Translations under genes and position numbers: made by a program
Notes under the pieces: generated by a model
Seen by the model: only the letters and a program-made list of their open reading frames with translations
What the model was told of the DNA's origin: nothing
The model's database searches: none
Source of the DNA: Segatella copri
GTDB taxonomy: Bacteria > Bacteroidota > Bacteroidia > Bacteroidales > Bacteroidaceae
Reading direction: 5' to 3'
Assembly (NCBI RefSeq): GCF_026015625.1
Contig: NZ_JAPDVG010000001.1
Span: forward strand, 2,842,501-2,906,500
Length of the DNA stretch: 64,000 nt
Part shown: positions 18,421-26,258 of the stretch, one piece after another
Position numbering within the stretch: position 1 is the first letter of the stretch
How the letters are laid out: every line of letters starts with the position of its first letter

Positions 18421-20112
18421 TTACCAAGAGAGCCTAATACCGAAAGGCACAGTCAATGTAAATGGACGTTCTGTCCAAGTATTCTTGACTTCGCTTCCAT
18501 TCGGAATGTACCAATTCAGCGTTGGCTCAACAAACAATGTCAACTTTGGTGCAAATTGATATTGTATTCCGATATTAGTGTTTACAGTCCACTGTATAGA
18601 AGGTGTTGTCTTCCAATCCGTTGTATAGCCAGACTTTCCTCCTACTACATAGTCTGCATATGTCTTTCCAGACAATGGTATCTGAATGCTTGCTCCTGCA
18701 GAACCGTAAGCCGACAGTTTCTTGTACGCCATGAATTGGTACGAGAGCTTGACAGGGATACCGATGTAATGCAACTTTTGTTCCTTACCAACACGGTAAT
18801 TGCCAGTACCCAAAGTAAAATATGACTTCAAGTAAGAGTATTGGAGTCCTGTTTCTAAACTCCAATGCTTTCCTATGCTCTTGTTCACAGCCAATCCTAA
18901 TATTATAGGTTTGTCATGATGTTCTACCTCTTCAATTTTGCCCTTGTTATTATCGGCAATATCCATCATTGCAACATTTTCCGCCGTTGGGTCAGTTGGT
19001 GTTAAGCGATGTAGATATTTAGAATACTCTTCCCATGTAGTAAAAATCTTTTTTGAAGGTTGTTCACTCGTAATATCATCACCGCTACTTGTTATAATCT
19101 TACAAACATTTTGCGCAAGAGTAGTACCCAAAGAACCAGCTGCGAGCAATTGCCATTTACTTTTCTTGTGCGTCTTTGTATCATCCGCAATCCATCTTTC
19201 CTCGTTTGGAATAGGTGTATATACAGTATCTTTTGTGATGATACTATCTCGCTTGTTATCAGCCCAAATATGTTGGTTATCCTGCAAAGAATCGGATATT
19301 TCGACTATTACATTTTGACTTGCCTTAATCGAATCACCAACAGTTATTACAGTGTTCTTTCCCTGTTGAACACTTCGATAATTAGAGCACAAAATAGCGT
19401 TTTGTATTCTACTAACAGAAACATTAGGCTTCTTTTGTATAGGCGTAATGTCTTCATTAGGCTTTCGAGTTCGAACTATATTCACATCATTTTCAGAAAC
19501 GAGTTTCTTCTTTTCAGTAAAATATCTATATACAGGGATGACTATCAACGCCAATACGATGATAAGCATAGCTCTTGGGGACAATATGTTTCGCAACATT
19601 GCCTTTGCCCTTGATAATTGCGAGGAAGAACTATGTGAAGCAATATTAAGTAATTCGCTGATTTCTTGATGGGACAAGCCATCCAAAACAGACATGTTGA
19701 ATATTTTCTTATACCCTTCAGGCAAACTGTCTATTGCAGACATAATTTCCTCATACGGAATTGATTGTTTGGAAGTGTTGCCATCTTCCAATACGAAACT
19801 AAATTCTTCCTCTACATCAGACAAGGAAATGAAATCGTATCTCTTACCTTGCTCCTGATATTTCAATACAAGGTTAGTGGTGATACTTGTAAGCCATTGA
19901 CTAAACCTATGAGTATTCTTCAAGTCTTTTAATGAAACAAACGCAAGTATAAAAGCATCTTGGACAAGGTCGTCAACGACAGCTTTGTCCTCTCTAAGAA
20001 TATTGATGCATATCCCTTTCATCTTAGGATAATACATTTGGTATAATGTGCTGAAAGCGTCAGCGTCACCTTGTTTTGCTTTTTCTACTAATGTTGTTAT
20101 ATTTGAAGCCAT
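18421..20112 (-). CDS. ECF sigma factor fused to TM helix and outer-membrane beta-barrel
   Basis: One uninterrupted 563-aa frame. Residues 5-85 are sigma-70 region 2 (AFSTLYQMYYPKMKGICINI, DDLVQDAFILAF, FSQWLTSITTNL). Residues 120-175 are region 4 (IMSAIDSLPEGYKKIFNMSV, GLSHQEISELLNIASHSSSS, QLSRAKAMLRN). A single TM helix follows (about 180-196, MLIIVLALIVIPVYRYF), then a 190-residue low-complexity linker with many Asp, Lys and Thr. The last 170 residues look like a small PorT/OmpW-type barrel (alternating strands GLAVNKSIGKHWSLETGLQYSY ... ending FTLTVPFGIRLSW, with an aromatic C-terminus). No frameshift separates the parts. This suggests a one-polypeptide trans-envelope regulator. Confidence 0.85.
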   Translation of the reverse strand: MASNITTLVEKAKQGDADAFSTLYQMYYPKMKGICINILREDKAVVDDLVQDAFILAFVSLKDLKNTHRFSQWLTSITTNLVLKYQEQGKRYDFISLSDVEEEFSFVLEDGNTSKQSIPYEEIMSAIDSLPEGYKKIFNMSVLDGLSHQEISELLNIASHSSSSQLSRAKAMLRNILSPRAMLIIVLALIVIPVYRYFTEKKKLVSENDVNIVRTRKPNEDITPIQKKPNVSVSRIQNAILCSNYRSVQQGKNTVITVGDSIKASQNVIVEISDSLQDNQHIWADNKRDSIITKDTVYTPIPNEERWIADDTKTHKKSKWQLLAAGSLGTTLAQNVCKIITSSGDDITSEQPSKKIFTTWEEYSKYLHRLTPTDPTAENVAMMDIADNNKGKIEEVEHHDKPIILGLAVNKSIGKHWSLETGLQYSYLKSYFTLGTGNYRVGKEQKLHYIGIPVKLSYQFMAYKKLSAYGSAGASIQIPLSGKTYADYVVGGKSGYTTDWKTTPSIQWTVNTNIGIQYQFAPKLTLFVEPTLNWYIPNGSEVKNTWTERPFTLTVPFGIRLSW

Positions 20113-20205
20113 GAGCGAATTGTTTCGTACTATCTATTTTGATATAGATACTTCAAAGGATTGATGACTGCACAAAGTTTAGTTAAAGAATATAAATGTA
20201 TATAA
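20113..20205. other. Upstream region of the sigma/barrel gene
   Basis: It contains a small dyad TATCTA...TAGATA near 20134-20153. No canonical TAnnTTTG box is visible on the minus strand, so the gene may depend on its own or another sigma factor. This is inference. Confidence 0.3.
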
Positions 20206-20345
20206 CTATTTTCTGCCCTTCACTATCTGCTCAAAATGTAACTGTCCCCATTCTATGACGTAGCTGATTTCTCGCAAGAAGTCCTTGGCTATTGGTGTGA
20301 GAGAATATTCTACCCTTGGAGGAACTTCTTCAATTTTGTTCTTTA
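20206..20345 (-). pseudogene. HxlR-family regulator, C-terminal remnant
   Basis: The minus strand encodes NKIEEVPPRVEYSLTPIAKDF and then LREISYVIEWGQLHFEQIVKG, ending in TAG at 20208-20206. EVPPRVEYSLTP is the hallmark of the wing and last helix of HxlR winged-helix proteins. The N-terminal 60 or so residues, including the recognition helix, are missing upstream, where the frame has no start. It is a decayed gene. Confidence 0.75.
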
Positions 20346-20547
20346 GCGATTACAAAGATACAACTTTTTATCGAGAAACTGTTATTTTTACCCTATTATT
20401 TTGGGGTGGGAAACTTTAGTTAATAAAAGTACAATCACAGCAATAAAACAATTAATTTTACGTTCTTTTCAAAAAAAAGAGGTTGTGCAATAGTGGCTAA
20501 AAGGCTAAAAGCACTACCTTTGAATGCAATAATAAGTAACAACACGT

Positions 20548-20934
20548 TTGAGGTCACAAATTGTGATCTCAAATGGAAGAGGCGGCAACCGCTATTCAAC
20601 TTATGCTTTTACAGAGCAAGGCGTGGCAATGCTTAGTAGCGTTCTTCGTTCACAAACAGCTATTGAGGTTAATATTCAGATCATGCGAGCATTTGTTTCC
20701 ATGCGTCACTTTATGGTAAACAATGCTTCTGTTTTTAGTCGTTTGAAAACGATGGAATATCATCAGTTGGAAATCCTGCAACATCAACAAGATACCGATA
20801 AGCACATTGAAGCAACCAATAAGCGCATAGACGAGGTGTTTCGCAGATTGGACGAGGGCAATGCAAAGCCGAAACAAGGTATTGTTCTACAATGGTCAAA
20901 TTTAATCCACTTTTTAAAGTGGAGTCATAGATAA
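20548..20934 (+). pseudogene. ORF6N-domain protein, truncated at both ends
   Basis: The frame starts inside the ORF6N domain (LRSQIVISNGRGG, then TYAFTEQGVAMLSSVLRSQT, EVNIQIMRAFVSMRHFMVNN) and continues with a coiled coil (KTMEYHQLEILQHQQDTDKHI). Complete proteins have about 70 more residues in front. At NAKPKQGI an extra G (near 20886) shifts the frame: the next frame reads FYNGQ, the expected continuation, before a stop. Full-length relatives carry a C-terminal RNase-toxin-like or phage antirepressor part that is lost here. These proteins are common on mobile elements. Confidence 0.7.
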
Positions 20935-20951
20935 AATCATATAGAATAAAG

Positions 20952-21434
20952 ATGAAGGAATTAGTGGGTATTATATTATTGACAGTTTTGGTAGTATTTG
21001 GTTCATGCAACTCCAATACTAATGTGTCTCTTGTGGGAACATCTCCGCAACTATTTGATGTATGCCAAGTAAGCACAGGTAATCCTGACTATAGAAATAA
21101 AGAGTTGTTTATAAACGAATTGAAAAGAAAATGTAAATATCCTATTGAGTTTCAAAAAAATAATTTGGAGGCATACGTTGCTATTGAGTACAAGACAGAC
21201 CAACGAGGATATATTGTAAAAAAAAGAGTGGTTATTTGCGACAATAAAAAATTCAAAAAGATAACAATGGAAATATTCAATCAAGTTAAAACTCTCAAAA
21301 TAGCCACAACAGAGAAAATAGATACAATCTACTTCCAATACAAGATACAAGGTTCACCAACTTTAATCCATTCAAAAGTAGATGTCAAGATTATCGGCTA
21401 TGGCTACAATAATAAATCAATTTTAATGAAGTAA
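20952..21434 (+). CDS. Lipoprotein with TonB-C-terminal-like fold
   Basis: The 160-aa protein has a lipoprotein signal with lipobox VVFGSC (Cys19). The mature part has AYVAIEYKTDQRGYIVKKRVV, then NKKFKKITMEIFNQVKTLKI and TIYFQYKIQG. This order (strand, strand, helix, strand) resembles the C-terminal domain of TonB-like proteins in Bacteroidetes, but there is no proline-rich spacer or N-terminal TM. It may be a decoy or partner in the periplasm. The region is AT-rich and lies between two remnants, so it was probably acquired horizontally. Function is unknown. Confidence 0.6.
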   Translation: MKELVGIILLTVLVVFGSCNSNTNVSLVGTSPQLFDVCQVSTGNPDYRNKELFINELKRKCKYPIEFQKNNLEAYVAIEYKTDQRGYIVKKRVVICDNKKFKKITMEIFNQVKTLKIATTEKIDTIYFQYKIQGSPTLIHSKVDVKIIGYGYNNKSILMK

Positions 21435-21435
21435 C

Positions 21436-21533
21436 CTCTTCATAACTATCTGATTATTTGATGTTTCTGAATGCGAAGATACATTTTTTACTTCAAATAG
21501 CACTAAAAGTCGTCCTTAAAAGTGTATTTTGTA
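21436..21533 (-). repeat. Orphan copy of the AAA-ATPase upstream region
   Basis: It matches 24657-24747 closely, from CTCTTCAT (which encodes the ATPase start codon on the minus strand) through TATCTTTG-like sequence to one AAAAGTCGTCCTTAAAAGTG unit. The other copy has four units. No ATPase frame follows here; the lipoprotein gene abuts instead, so the coding part has been lost. Confidence 0.8.
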
Positions 21534-21812
21534 TCAGCCATCTAACAAATCAAAGCGGACTAACTGGAGAAACGGTAGCCCATGTTTATCCCCCCTTCCG
21601 ATGGTTCTGCATTAAATGAAAAAGACCAAAATACGCAGATAATCTGCGCTAACATACTTTTTTCACACCATTAGCGCAGATTATCCGCGAATAATTTGCG
21701 CTAATGGGTATTTTTTTATATCTTTGCAGAAGATAAGCTGCACTCGGCAATTTGAAAGCAAGCTTTCATTGCGCTCGCTTGCATTATCTTTGCGCAGAAA
21801 ATAACGAAAGAT
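21534..21812 (+). promoter_or_regulatory. Spacer with GCGCTAAT dyad and promoter of the ATPase gene
   Basis: A near-perfect inverted repeat (CGCAGATAATCTGCGCTAA at 21634-21652 against TTAGCGCAGATTATCCGCG at 21671-21689, with a third arm at 21692-21707) is followed by two TATCTTTG -7 elements, near 21719-21726 and at 21785-21792. The second would start transcription near 21799, just before the ATG at 21813. Confidence 0.6.
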
Positions 21813-23261
21813 ATGGAACAGAGACTGATAGGAAGAGAAGCAGAACTCAAACTGCTCAATGAATATATAAACTCCAATAGATCAGAGTTTATCGCCGTCT
21901 ATGGAAGACGACGTGTAGGCAAGACTTTTCTCATCAGAAAAGCCGTAGAGGACCATTTTGCCTTCTTCATGACAGGAATGAATGGAGTTGCCAAAGGCGA
22001 ACAGCTTGTCAACTTCAGCATTGCCCTGCAAAAATATACCCACTCCACCACTCTGCAGACATTCAAGAGCTGGCTGCTGGCATTCTATGCCCTATCACAA
22101 TACATAGAAACACTTCCGGAAGGTAAGAAAGTAATATTCATCGATGAATTGCCATGGATGGATACCGCCAAATCGGGATTCATACCAGCACTGGAAAACT
22201 TCTGGAACAGCTGGGCTGTACTGCGCAACGACATCAAACTCATCGTTTGCGGATCCGCCACCTCCTGGATGATCAATAACCTGATTCGCAACCGTGGTGG
22301 CTTGCATAACCGACTGACCCATCATCTGATTGTAAAACCATTCACCCTGCACGAATGTGAAGAATACTTCAAGGCTTACCACTTCGGCTACAGCCGAAAA
22401 CAGATAGCAGAATGCTATATGGTTATGGGAGGAATACCTTATTATCTGTCAATGATGGATAAATCGAAAAGTCTGGCACAGAACATCGACCAGCTGTTTT
22501 TCGCAGACAATGCAGAACTGAAAGATGAGTTCAACGACTTATACAGAGCTTTGTTTAAGAAATCAGCCGACCATATCGCCGTAGTTACTGCCCTTGCTAC
22601 CAAAGGAATGGGTATGACCCGACAGGAACTGGTCAAGGCATCGGGAGGAAAAGATAACGGAGCCTTCTCTACAGTACTGGAAGAATTGGAACAATGCGGA
22701 TTCATCCGTCTGTATGAACCATTCAGTACAGCCAATAAGATGACTTCCGACATTCGCCAAAAGCGAAATACCTTATTCCAGTTAGTAGATTTCTATACAC
22801 TCTTCTACTTCCGTTTCATCAAGCACAACAAGTATCAGGATTCCAGTTTCTGGTCATCCTCCCAAAACAGTCAGCTATACCATACTTGGGCTGGCTTGTC
22901 TTTCGAGATGCTTTGTCTAAACCATATAGACAAAATCAAGCACGCCCTGGGAATTTCGGGAGTACAGACCTTGGTTTGCTCATGGCGAAGCAGCAATACA
23001 GAAAAGGGAACTCAAATTGATTTGCTGATAGACCGGAAAGATGAAACCATCAATATCTGTGAGATGAAATTCTACAAGAGCGAATTCGAAATCAGCAAGG
23101 AATATGAGGAGAAGTTGCTGGAGAAACTGCGTATCTTCACAGAAGAGACGAAAACATCCAAATCGCTTCTCCTCACATTGATTACTTCTTTCGGATTGAA
23201 GCAGAACAAACATAGCGACATCGTACAGAAACAGATTACGATGGATGAATTGTTTATTTAA
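21813..23261 (+). CDS. AAA ATPase with DUF234-type C-terminus
   Basis: The 482-aa protein begins RLIGREAELKLLNEYINSN, then Walker A VYGRRRVGKTFLIRK (about 29-43), Walker B KVIFIDELPWMD and sensor LIVCGSATSWM, the pattern of the archaeal-type ATPase_2 family. A winged helix follows (TRQELVKASGGKDNGAFSTVLEELEQCGFI), then a C-terminal DUF234/nuclease-like domain with LIDRKDETINICEMKFYKSEF. This resembles a PD-(D/E)xK fold with D...E-x-K. Such proteins are widespread in Bacteroidetes genomes; their role is not settled, and anti-phage or mobile-element functions have been suggested. It ends before a 77-bp repeat shared with a convergent ATPase gene. Confidence 0.85.
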   Translation: MEQRLIGREAELKLLNEYINSNRSEFIAVYGRRRVGKTFLIRKAVEDHFAFFMTGMNGVAKGEQLVNFSIALQKYTHSTTLQTFKSWLLAFYALSQYIETLPEGKKVIFIDELPWMDTAKSGFIPALENFWNSWAVLRNDIKLIVCGSATSWMINNLIRNRGGLHNRLTHHLIVKPFTLHECEEYFKAYHFGYSRKQIAECYMVMGGIPYYLSMMDKSKSLAQNIDQLFFADNAELKDEFNDLYRALFKKSADHIAVVTALATKGMGMTRQELVKASGGKDNGAFSTVLEELEQCGFIRLYEPFSTANKMTSDIRQKRNTLFQLVDFYTLFYFRFIKHNKYQDSSFWSSSQNSQLYHTWAGLSFEMLCLNHIDKIKHALGISGVQTLVCSWRSSNTEKGTQIDLLIDRKDETINICEMKFYKSEFEISKEYEEKLLEKLRIFTEETKTSKSLLLTLITSFGLKQNKHSDIVQKQITMDELFI

Positions 23262-23295
23262 AAGAAAGTCTTTCGCCAGGCGTCAAAAAAAGACA

Positions 23296-23372
23296 CATTT
23301 AAATACCTGATTTACAAAATAATATTAAAAGTTCACAAGTTTGTGGTCCACAACCTTGTGAACTTTCATTTT
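23296..23372. repeat. 77-bp repeat with strong hairpin, copy 2
   Basis: It is identical to 16836-16912. Here it lies between two convergent AAA ATPase genes and its right end touches the stop of the second, so it probably acts as a two-way terminator. Perfect identity over 77 bp, 6.4 kb apart, suggests recent duplication or gene conversion. Confidence 0.9.
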
Positions 23373-24664
23373 TATCCGAATATTGCAGATACGGAATATA
23401 ATGGATAATTGGCAAGCCAATCCTGCTCCCTGTAAGGTGACATGGATAGGCGCATACCTTTCAATCCCTGATTGCGCTCCACAAACACCCTCAGACTCTT
23501 AGCCTGTAAATTCTCCTCAGCCTTTACTTCTATCGGAATGATTTTTTCTTCATCCTGCACTAAAAAATCTATTTCACCACGTGAATTTTCTGCCGACCAA
23601 TAATAGATAGACAAGGAAGATTTCTCCTTAAGCTGCTGCAGGACATACTGCTCTGTCAGCGCCCCCTTAAAATCTGAAAACAGCACATTTCCTTCCAGCA
23701 AGCTTTGGGCAGGAATATTGCTCATGGCTCCCATCAGTCCCACATCAGACAGGAATAACTTGAAAGCAGAAAAATCCTCGTATGCAGCCAATGGCAACAG
23801 GGCTTTCTTACAACGGTTTACCTTATAGATCAACCCTGCATCTTTCAGCCATTCGATAGCGAGCTCAAAATCCTTTGCTCTGGCTCCTTCCTTTACGGCA
23901 CCATAGATGAATTTCTTGTTTTCCTTGGCAAGCTGGGATGGGATGGATTTCCATACCATTCGGATACGTGGAACTTCTATGGCCGGAGCATGTTTGGAAA
24001 AATCACGCTCATACGCTTCAAGGATTCCTTTTTGAATGCTTCTGACTTCAGACAGATTTCCCTCGCTGGCAAAAGACTGTACTACAGCCGGCATTCCCCC
24101 GACCAGATAATACTGTCGCAGGCATTCCTCAAATTTATTCCGGAACATGGTTATCATATTCCAATCCTTTGACATCAGCAGTTCTACCATACGGCTTTCA
24201 CCGATTGCATCTAGAAATTCAAAGAATGTGAGGGGATATAAATGCATGAAATCTACCTTACCTACAGGAAAAGAGTCATTCTGATGCATCGCAATTCCGA
24301 GCAATGAACCTGCAGCTACGACATGATATTGAGGTGCTTTTTCTGCAAAATACTTTAATGCGGTGATACCCCTGGGTGCTTCTTGTATCTCATCAAGGAT
24401 AATAAGCGTATTTTCATCAATAGAAACTCCTGTACTCCATTGTATGCTATTGATAATACGGGGAATATCAAAGTCATGTGCAAAAACTTCCCGGAGCATT
24501 TCATTGTCTTCGAAGTTCACATACGCACTACGGGTATAGGCCTCTTTGGCAAATTCCTGCATCAGCCAGGTTTTGCCAACCTGGCGGGCTCCAAGCATAA
24601 TCAACGGCTTTCGGTCGTTGCTTGCTTTCCATTGATATAGGTATTTGATGGCATTTCTCTTCAT
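23372..24664 (-). CDS. AAA ATPase with DUF4143 C-terminal domain
   Basis: The protein is about 430 aa from MKRNAIKYLYQWKAS at 24664 (21 further codons are open upstream, but they run through the promoter). Walker A is LIMLGARQVGKTWLMQEF and Walker B is NTLIILDEIQEAPRG, followed by FAEKAPQYHVVAAGSLLGIA, VDFMHLYPLTFFEFLDAIG and a C-terminal DUF4143 domain with the nuclease-like motif SRGEIDFLVQDEEKIIPIEVKAEEN (D-x-n-E-x-K). These AAA_14/DUF4143 proteins are abundant in Bacteroidetes and have no firm function. The upstream region carries four phased 32-bp repeats. Confidence 0.85.
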   Translation of the reverse strand: MKRNAIKYLYQWKASNDRKPLIMLGARQVGKTWLMQEFAKEAYTRSAYVNFEDNEMLREVFAHDFDIPRIINSIQWSTGVSIDENTLIILDEIQEAPRGITALKYFAEKAPQYHVVAAGSLLGIAMHQNDSFPVGKVDFMHLYPLTFFEFLDAIGESRMVELLMSKDWNMITMFRNKFEECLRQYYLVGGMPAVVQSFASEGNLSEVRSIQKGILEAYERDFSKHAPAIEVPRIRMVWKSIPSQLAKENKKFIYGAVKEGARAKDFELAIEWLKDAGLIYKVNRCKKALLPLAAYEDFSAFKLFLSDVGLMGAMSNIPAQSLLEGNVLFSDFKGALTEQYVLQQLKEKSSLSIYYWSAENSRGEIDFLVQDEEKIIPIEVKAEENLQAKSLRVFVERNQGLKGMRLSMSPYREQDWLANYPLYSVSAIFG

Positions 24665-24722
24665 AACTATCTGATTATTTGATATTTCTGAATGCAAAGA
24701 TACATTTTTTATTTCAAAGAGT
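24665..24722 (-). promoter_or_regulatory. Promoter region of the DUF4143 ATPase
   Basis: On the minus strand TATCTTTG (24702-24695) is a good -7 box, with TTTTGG about 22 bp upstream lying inside the first tandem repeat unit. Transcription would start about 24 nt before the ATG. Confidence 0.5.
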
Positions 24723-24850
24723 GCCAAAAGTCGTCCTTAAAAATGTATAAAACCACAAAAAGTCGTCCTTAAAAGTGTGGAAAATCACAAAAAGTCGTCC
24801 TTAAAAGTGTAGAAAGTCACAAAAAGTCGTCCTTAAAAGTGTATTTTGAT
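24723..24850. repeat. Four tandem units of a 32-bp repeat (AAGTCGTCCTTAAAAGTGT)
   Basis: AGTCGTCCTTAAAA begins at 24729, 24761, 24793 and 24825, exactly 32 bp apart, or about three helical turns. Each unit is a conserved block of about 21 bp and a spacer of about 11 bp. The array lies directly upstream of the ATPase promoter, which suggests phased binding sites on one face of the DNA. A single unit remains in the orphan copy at 21503-21526. Confidence 0.85.
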
Positions 24851-24981
24851 AAAGTATATCAAACATATAACAGAATGTTTTTTCCATAACCAATCGACCT
24901 TTACTACATCCCCACTTACTCTTCCATATCGAAAAAAATATAATTTTTATTCAATACAACGATTATATTGAATATTTTTAT

Positions 24982-24989
24982 TACCTTTG
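24982..24989 (+). promoter_or_regulatory. -7 element TACCTTTG before the aldo/keto reductase
   Basis: It would start a transcript near 24996 with a 5' leader of about 178 nt. The leader contains the whole GTGAAGAGT element (25033-25140), which can fold into a hairpin. Confidence 0.5.
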
Positions 24990-25032
24990 CGATGTAGAAA
25001 AGGAAGAGCCGGCAGGCTCCTAACCACATACC

Positions 25033-25140
25033 GGTGAAGAGTGGTGAAGAGTGGGTGAAGAGTGAACAAAAACTCTTCACCACGCCAAATGCCTTGTTTA
25101 TAGGCATTTACAAAGGAAAGGTGAAGAGTGAAGAGTTTCT
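25033..25140 (+). repeat. GTGAAGAGT element, copy 3 (plus orientation)
   Basis: It has three direct GTGAAGAGT units, an inverted ACTCTTCACCACG, a GTTTATAGGCATTT core and a closing GGTGAAGAGTGAAGAGTTTC, 34 bp before the reductase ATG. No VirE-type gene is near this copy. Confidence 0.85.
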
Positions 25141-25173
25141 GGCTCTTCGCCGTAATAAAAAATATAAGGAATA

Positions 25174-26148
25174 ATGGACATTAAAGGTATTTATCATGCT
25201 GACGCCAATCGATATAGCGATGCAGAAGCGCTCTACAAGAGATGCGGCAAGAGTGGTATCTTGCTGCCTAAAATAAGTTTGGGATTCTGGCACAACTTCG
25301 GAGAGGTAGATCCTTACGAAAGAAGCCGTGCCATCACTCACTATGCCTTCGACCATGGTATCACCCACTTCGACCTGGCTAACAACTATGGACCTCCATA
25401 CGGAAGTGCAGAGGAAACGATGGGAAGACTGATGAAAGATGATTTCAAACCCTATCGTGATGAACTCTTTATATCAACCAAAGCTGGTTATGATATGTGG
25501 GAAGGTCCTTACGGCAACTGGGGTTCCCGTAAGTATCTGATGGCCAGTCTGAATCAGAGTCTCAAGAGAATGAATCTCGAGTATGTAGACCTCTTCTACA
25601 GCCACCGCTACGATCCGAACACACCGCTCGAAGAAACCCTTCAAGCCATGGTAGACATCGTGAAGCAAGGCAAGGCTCTTTATCTCGGCATCAGCCGCTG
25701 GCCACTGGAAGCCCTGAAGTTTGCTGACCAATATCTGAAGGAGCGCGACTGTCCGCTGCTCATTTTCCAGGACAGACTCAACATGCTCGACCATGCGCCA
25801 CAAGAGAATGGAACCTTAGATTATTGCGCAGAAAACGGCATCGGTTTCATCTCGTTCTCACCTCTGGCACAGGGACTTCTCACCGACCGATATCTCAACG
25901 GAATCCCATCGGATAGCCGTATGGCAAAAGAGCATTTTCTGAAACACTCTGCTCTAACTCCAGAACTGCTGGAACAGCTCAAGAAATGGAACGCAGAAGC
26001 AGGAGAAAGAGACGAAACACTCGCCGAAATGGCACTTGCCTGGATATTGCAGCAGAAAGGTGTAACCAGCGTATTGGTAGGAGCCAGCTCTACCGCCCAG
26101 TTGGAAAAGAACATGAAGTGTGTGCATGCTAAGACATTAAATTCATAA
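25174..26148 (+). CDS. Aldo/keto reductase (YghZ/GAP-reductase type)
   Basis: The 324-aa TIM-barrel oxidoreductase has the AKR catalytic set: Asp in FDLANNYGPP with Tyr, Lys in ISTKAGYDMW, and His in YSHRYDP. Cofactor-end motifs are AYLGISRWP-like LYLGISRWPLEALKF and VLVGASSTAQLEKNM. The early segment (YKRCGKSGILLPKISLGFWHNFG) is typical of the E. coli YghZ group that reduces L-glyceraldehyde-3-phosphate and other aldehydes with NADPH. It is cytoplasmic and a single gene. The leader holds a copy of the GTGAAGAGT element. Confidence 0.92.
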   Translation: MDIKGIYHADANRYSDAEALYKRCGKSGILLPKISLGFWHNFGEVDPYERSRAITHYAFDHGITHFDLANNYGPPYGSAEETMGRLMKDDFKPYRDELFISTKAGYDMWEGPYGNWGSRKYLMASLNQSLKRMNLEYVDLFYSHRYDPNTPLEETLQAMVDIVKQGKALYLGISRWPLEALKFADQYLKERDCPLLIFQDRLNMLDHAPQENGTLDYCAENGIGFISFSPLAQGLLTDRYLNGIPSDSRMAKEHFLKHSALTPELLEQLKKWNAEAGERDETLAEMALAWILQQKGVTSVLVGASSTAQLEKNMKCVHAKTLNS

Positions 26149-26164
26149 AAAACTTGCATTTTAT

Positions 26165-26195
26165 TTTGTTATGTGCCAAAATAAATGTAATTTTG
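26165..26195 (+). promoter_or_regulatory. Predicted leuS promoter
   Basis: TTTG at 26165-26168 and TAATTTTG at 26188-26195 are separated by 19 bp. The start would be near 26202, with a leader of about 57 nt containing an ACCTTATTATA motif and no obvious riboswitch. Confidence 0.6.
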
Positions 26196-26258
26196 CACCT
26201 TGAATAGGGTTATACCTTATTATATTTAAGAAAAGAAACATAATTATTAGATAAAACA

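Noticed and set aside
24723..24850. Possible CRISPR array
   Set aside because: The 32-bp period has no unique spacers of normal length: the variable part is only about 11 bp and similar in all units. No cas genes are near.
12986..25150. Complete insertion sequence, integrase or prophage
   Set aside because: Despite many repeats and remnants I found no transposase, integrase or phage structural gene in this zone.
26196..26258. Riboswitch or T-box in the leuS leader
   Set aside because: The leader is only about 57 nt and AT-rich, too short for a T-box or a leucine attenuator.
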